Made by a program: the position numbers and the translations under genes. From positions 62,001 through 126,000 of the forward strand of contig ARYC01000218.1 of the NCBI GenBank assembly GCA_000711775.1: 64,000 nucleotides of DNA, given 5' to 3'. Within the stretch, counting starts at the first letter, position 1. The number at the start of each line of letters is the position of its first letter. The notes below the pieces were generated by a model. The model saw only the letters and a list, made by a program, of their open reading frames with translations. It had not been told where the DNA came from and searched no databases. Source of the stretch: Oxytricha trifallax. Lineage: Eukaryota > Ciliophora > Spirotrichea > Sporadotrichida > Oxytrichidae. Shown in pieces: positions 60,133 through 64,000 of the stretch.

Positions 60133-61227
60133 TCAGGTTTTTCCAATTTTTCCGATATAATCTTCCTCCTCATCAATATTTCTATTATTTTAATTATCTT
60201 CATCTTGCTTTAATTCTTCTTATTATTATTAAATATGTTGATCTTAATTATCTAAAAGATTTGATTTTTTTAAAATATTTTTATGACCAATTTCCAAAGA
60301 ATTAAATTAATTTTAAATTTCAGCTTGAGCTTCATTTTTCGCTCGATTATTTTGTTGATAATCCTAATTTCCCTGGTTCTAAGAAACCTTTTATGCATTG
60401 GGAGATTTTAAATTTGGAAAAAAATTATAATTTGAATAATGATGAGATTTCATATTATTGCCGCTATTCAGACCTGCAACATAGTTATCAGTAAAAAAGA
60501 TTTTAGAGCTTGAGTTTTGTTAATTCATGATATCATCATCTTTGTTGTCAACTGAATTAGAAGGATCAAAAGATTATTAAGATTATTCAGATCTTTTTCT
60601 CTTTTTGTTTTATTGCATTGCATTTTATTAATTTACAAGTTTGTTATTTTTCAAAATTCCTCTTAAAATATTTGGAATATTTTAAACAAAGTAAAACATT
60701 ATAGATCTCTAAATGTGATTGAAAATTTATTTCATACAATCAAGTTCTCCCATTACACTTGAAAAGTCTGAACAAAGTAAAAAGAAATTATCAATCACTT
60801 TTAAATGATAATGGTTTTCAATTGAGAGCTTTTTCATAAAAATTTCTTTCATTTAAACTTGGATTTATGACTGGTTTTCTTTGAAATTAGGTTGATTAAA
60901 CTAATTCTCGAGTTCTTTTGTAATTGTTTATAAGTCTAAATTGATCATGATTTAATTTGTGATTGTGTCTTATTATTGTTTAGTCTCTTCATTATGTTTT
61001 GCCAGCAAATGCAATTTTACATCATTGATAATAAACCAAACACCATTAAATGTTGAGTGTTATTCCAAAACACTTAAAAGATTTTACAGATATTTAGCAG
61101 CGCTTTAAAATGTTGTGAATTCTTTGCTTTGAATTTTAATTGCTAGATTAAGATGCACTTTTGGCAGATCTTTAATGAAATTCTCTAACTTTGCTAAAAA
61201 GTTTAATGTTTCTTATGGATTTTCCAT
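60133..61227 (-). CDS. Hypotrich orphan protein, Gln/Asn-rich
   Basis: A single open frame of 364 codons from MENPQETLNFLAKLENFIKD to TGA at 60133. An N-terminal helical region (LPKVHLNLAIKIQSKEFTTF, LLSVLEQHSTF) is followed by QIFNHIQRSIMFYFVQNIPN, a basic stretch MQQNKKRKRSEQSQQSFDP that could be a nuclear signal, and a Gln/Asn/Asp-rich tail (LLDNQDQHIQQQQEELKQDE). A truncated relative is at 43553. I recognise no domain. The uninterrupted frame and tail suggest this is the functional member of the pair. Confidence 0.65.
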
Positions 61228-61440
61228 TGAGTTTTATTAAATTTTTATTGATTATATTTTATTGATATTAATTGAAATAAAAGCATATTTACATACATTC
61301 AATTAAATATTCAAATCTTAAATCTTTAGCTTAGTAAATAAACTTAAATTCAATGATAAATATTCAAGTTTTAGTATTAAAAATTTGTTGATTCTAAATC
61401 ATATTTATATAAATAATCATAACACTAGTCAAGTAAAAAA
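60761..61440. repeat. Duplication block A' (inverted copy of 43335-44018)
   Basis: Reverse complement matches 43335-44018 over the 5' part of the orphan gene and about 200 bp of its upstream DNA, with scattered substitutions and small indels. Confidence 0.85.
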
Positions 61441-61590
61441 TATGAATAATGACAGTTAATGAATGAAAGAAAAAAATTACTATAATTAGTAATATATGTA
61501 TTTGTGACTATAATTATTATTGATTTAGTATTTTAATAATTTTTTTAATTTACTATTTATCGTTAATTAATATTAGTAAATATGATTAAT

Positions 61591-62213
61591 TGGCTATGGG
61601 GAAGCATCCTCCCCCCCCTAATGTATATTTTTCATTTTGTAGTCTGATAGAGTTTTTAACGCTGAGTAATAGTAGCTAATAAACATGGGGTGTGGGAGAA
61701 ATAGTTTTGGAGCTATGGCCTCATCAAAGTCCCTTTTTATATATAAAAATCATTATAAATATGACAAAAATTTCCAAAATTTTCACAAAATTTAATTTCT
61801 CTAAATTTAATGATTTTAGGATTTATTCTATAGATTGACAAAATATATCTATTTTATTATAATTTTATAAAGAAAACTTTATTTATATTTATATATAATA
61901 TTAAATATAAGTTAAAAAGATTTTTAATTCATTTTATAAAATTATAATAAAATAGATATATTTTGTCAATCTATAGAATAAATGCTATAATCATTAAATT
62001 TAGAGAAATTAAATTTTGTGAAAATTTTGGGAATTTTTGTCAAATTTATAATGATTTTTATATATAAAAAGGGACTTTGATGAGGCCATAGCTCCAAAAC
62101 TATTTCTCGCACACCCCATGTTTACCAGCTACTATTACTCAGCGTTAAAAACTCTATCAGACTACAAAATGAAAAATATACATTAGGGGGGGGAGGATGC
62201 TTCCCCATAGCCG
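61591..62213. mobile_element. 623-bp near-perfect palindrome (foldback element) with ATTAAT target duplication
   Basis: Arms of about 300 bp, outer ends YGGCTATGGGGAAGCATCCT followed by a C run, meet near 61902. ATTAAT flanks both ends (61585-61590, 62214-62219). The duplicate locus at 46711-46716 has a single ATTAAT with the same flanks (GAGAATAATA on one side, CATATT on the other), an empty site. There is no coding capacity, so it is non-autonomous. Confidence 0.92.
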
Positions 62214-62214
62214 A

Positions 62215-63615
62215 TTAATTTTATTATTCTCTGAATTTCTTATAACTACATAATCACTGAAAACGTAAACAATTCTTGAAGATAAACTAGAGAGTCTGAA
62301 CTTATACTTAAACACATAAATTCCTGAACGACCCCAAAACCCCTTAATGAAATATGATAGTCTCTCGAGTAACTCAACTACCTGTTCTAGACTATCATCT
62401 TCACAATCACTTATGCTATATCCTAATATCTAGAATAATCTAAATAATTAATTATTCATGCATAGACTTTTATATAATTCTTGAATGAATGTAGCATACA
62501 AGATTAATAAGACATTTTGAGATACTAGGAATTTTAAATTTCAGATATTCAACCCTCAATTTAATTTTAATAACAAGAAATGATAAACAATTGCGATAAT
62601 TCTGACTTTAATATTTACTACCAATAAATGCAATATTTAGAGTCATAAGAACTCAACCAATTAAGCAACTAGTATTTATTTGAAGAAGATCTGGAGACAG
62701 ATTAATAATTTCACCCTCAATATTTATCATAATTTAATGACCACAATCATTTTAATAGCTAGTAATACCATTCTCCCTCTATATACTATGAAAATATGGA
62801 ATTATGCAATTAGTACTCTGCATTCTCCTAAAATCAGAGTCAAGATTTATATTATTATACTATAATATTTTAGATAAAGTTGATAATCTGAACTTAAAGC
62901 AAGACTCAGAGTAAATGTAGTGCAATACGAACTAAATTTACTTTATGTAAAATATACAATACTAATTAAACAATTATAATCACTACTATGACGTGAATGA
63001 AATCAACTAATTAACTTTACAAAACTATATAAATTTGCCCTAACAACATCTTGACCATTTTTGTGACTAAGATGGTTTTACTGCTAATCATAATATTTAA
63101 TTGAGCAATTAGAGCAATGATGAGTTGGAGTGACCACCTACCAATTTAATGACACCTATTAATCTTATTTAACCTAAATGTAAATGAAATAGTAACATTC
63201 AATAATATGAACAATATGAATTTGAAATTATTCTAGAATACTTGAGTACTTATTCGAGACTCTTGACTTTAACTTACTTTCGATTTCAACCCGTATATAA
63301 GAGAGTAAATGACTAACTATGCTGTCTTTGGTATAGTATCACTGAATACCAGGGACTTTGCATGAATAAACTAATTTAATAAATTAAAAATCAAAGTTAA
63401 AGTCAAACACACGAGTGTCAAGTGTTCAAAGTATTAACTAGAATTCTTTTATATGATTAACTTCCTAAATAATTTATGAATTATGTATCAGAAAAGTTCA
63501 AATTTTTATTAATAGTAGTAATAAAGATAGCTTATATGTAAATTCATTCTAGTAACTTTATAGAAATCTAGTATATTTAATAAATTATCAATAACTCCTA
63601 TGTTTCAAATCTAAG
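62215..63615. repeat. Inverted segmental duplication, arm 2 (blocks C' and B')
   Basis: C' (62215-62771) and B' (62775-63615) are contiguous and match blocks C and B of 44117-46714 in inverted orientation. They include CCCCAAAACCCC at 62332-62343, also present as its complement at 46586-46597. No gene is recognised. Confidence 0.9.
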
Positions 63616-63624
63616 GTTAATGAT

Positions 63625-63886
63625 AAAACCTCATTAGTCAATTAAGAACGAAGACTAGGAGATAAGAACAATTAAAATTAAAATATAATTATAATTGGCT
63701 GAAATTAAATATAATTAGGCTAAAAGAAATTTACGCACCCTGATTGGTTTATTTATATAGACAATTAATCGAGCCAATGGTTTTAATAATTTGGCCAAAC
63801 ATTATTAATTTACGCCAATAATAATTATAGTTTAATTTAATTGTTCTTATCTCCTAATCTTTGTTCTTAATTGACTAAGGGGTTTT
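63625..63886. mobile_element. 262-bp MITE with telomere-like ends
   Basis: Terminal inverted repeats of about 50 bp: left AAAACCTCATTAGTCAATTAAG and right complement AAAACCCCTTAGTCAATTAAG, both continuing through TAGGAGATAAGAACAATTAAA. The core is AT-rich. The AAAACCCC start resembles TBE termini, but the rest differs. It abuts the end of duplication block B'. Confidence 0.85.
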
Positions 63887-64000
63887 AATAATAAATAATT
63901 TAACTAATAAATATATATTATTAAATTAAAAAGTTAATAGATGGGACGACGAACGAAGTGTACTCACCCTGTGAGTTACTGAGTTTGTCTAACATTTGTT
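63887..64000. other. Window end
   Basis: AT-rich for 50 bp, then a GC-richer tract from 63941 (GATGGGACGACGAACGAAG) that may begin a new coding segment. Too short to call. Confidence 0.3.

Noticed and set aside
1..64000. Standard genetic code with abundant pseudogenes
   Set aside because: TAA/TAG fall at Gln-compatible sites inside many conserved domains, and protein ends fit TGA only, so a ciliate Gln code explains the data better than mass decay.
1..64000. CRISPR arrays, bacterial operons or tRNA genes
   Set aside because: No direct-repeat and spacer pattern, ribosome binding site layout or tRNA cloverleaf was recognised.

Overview
The window reads as germline (micronuclear) DNA of a hypotrich/spirotrich ciliate. 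It is very AT-rich. TAA and TAG lie inside many conserved reading frames where Gln fits, and TGA is the only stop that matches protein ends (for example three paralogous oxidases). Introns are tiny (26-40 bp, GT..AG). Genes are cut by AT-rich inserts flanked by 2-7 bp direct repeats; dropping one repeat plus the insert restores the conserved frame. These are internal eliminated sequences (IESs) with pointers between macronuclear-destined segments (MDSs). Transposons with telomere-like CAAAACCCCAAAACCCC ends (TBE class: transposase, 22-kDa ORF and zinc-finger/kinase ORF) are inserted precisely inside genes.

Layout. 0.5-0.8 kb: foldback repeat. 1.5-6.5 kb: three tandem alternative oxidase genes (- strand), one carrying a foldback MITE as an IES. 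7.1-12.7 kb: Ser/Thr kinase with UBA domain (-), split by a 4.1-kb TBE (7627-11746). 13.1-19.1 kb: large N/Q-rich coiled-coil coding segments (-), split by MITE and TBE remnants. 19.65-21.26 kb: CFAP97-like protein (+). 21.4-22.9 kb: alpha/beta hydrolase (-), C-terminus missing. 24.7-25.0 kb: the displaced last MDS of a presequence protease. 25.2-32.2 kb: ubiquitin-like/PI4-kinase gene (+), split by a second TBE (26388-30535). 34.1-37.9 kb: the rest of the presequence protease (+). 38.0-43.0 kb: three adjacent C2-like plus coiled-coil genes (-). 43.3-46.7 kb: segmental duplication with a filled TBE-derivative site. 46.7-48.5 kb: Ser/Asn-rich gene (-) with a decayed TBE-like IES. 48.8-52.7 kb: RCC1-repeat protein (+). 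52.9-56.3 kb: guanylate-binding GTPase (+). 56.5-57.7 kb: CIMIP2/FAM166-like ciliary protein (+), with a decayed copy of its last segment near 59.8 kb. 60.1-61.2 kb: hypotrich orphan (-), related to a truncated copy at 43.5 kb. 61.6-62.2 kb: 623-bp palindrome. 62.2-63.6 kb: inverted partner of the 44-46.7 kb duplication. 63.6-63.9 kb: small MITE.

The standout is the scrambled presequence protease. Its C-terminal MDS (24748-25008) lies about 9 kb upstream of its N-terminal MDS, on the far side of the PI4-kinase locus, and both junction sites share the pointer AAGATAAGATT. The same window also holds matched filled and empty transposon sites, a MITE family at several stages of decay serving as IESs, and a rotated inverted duplication.
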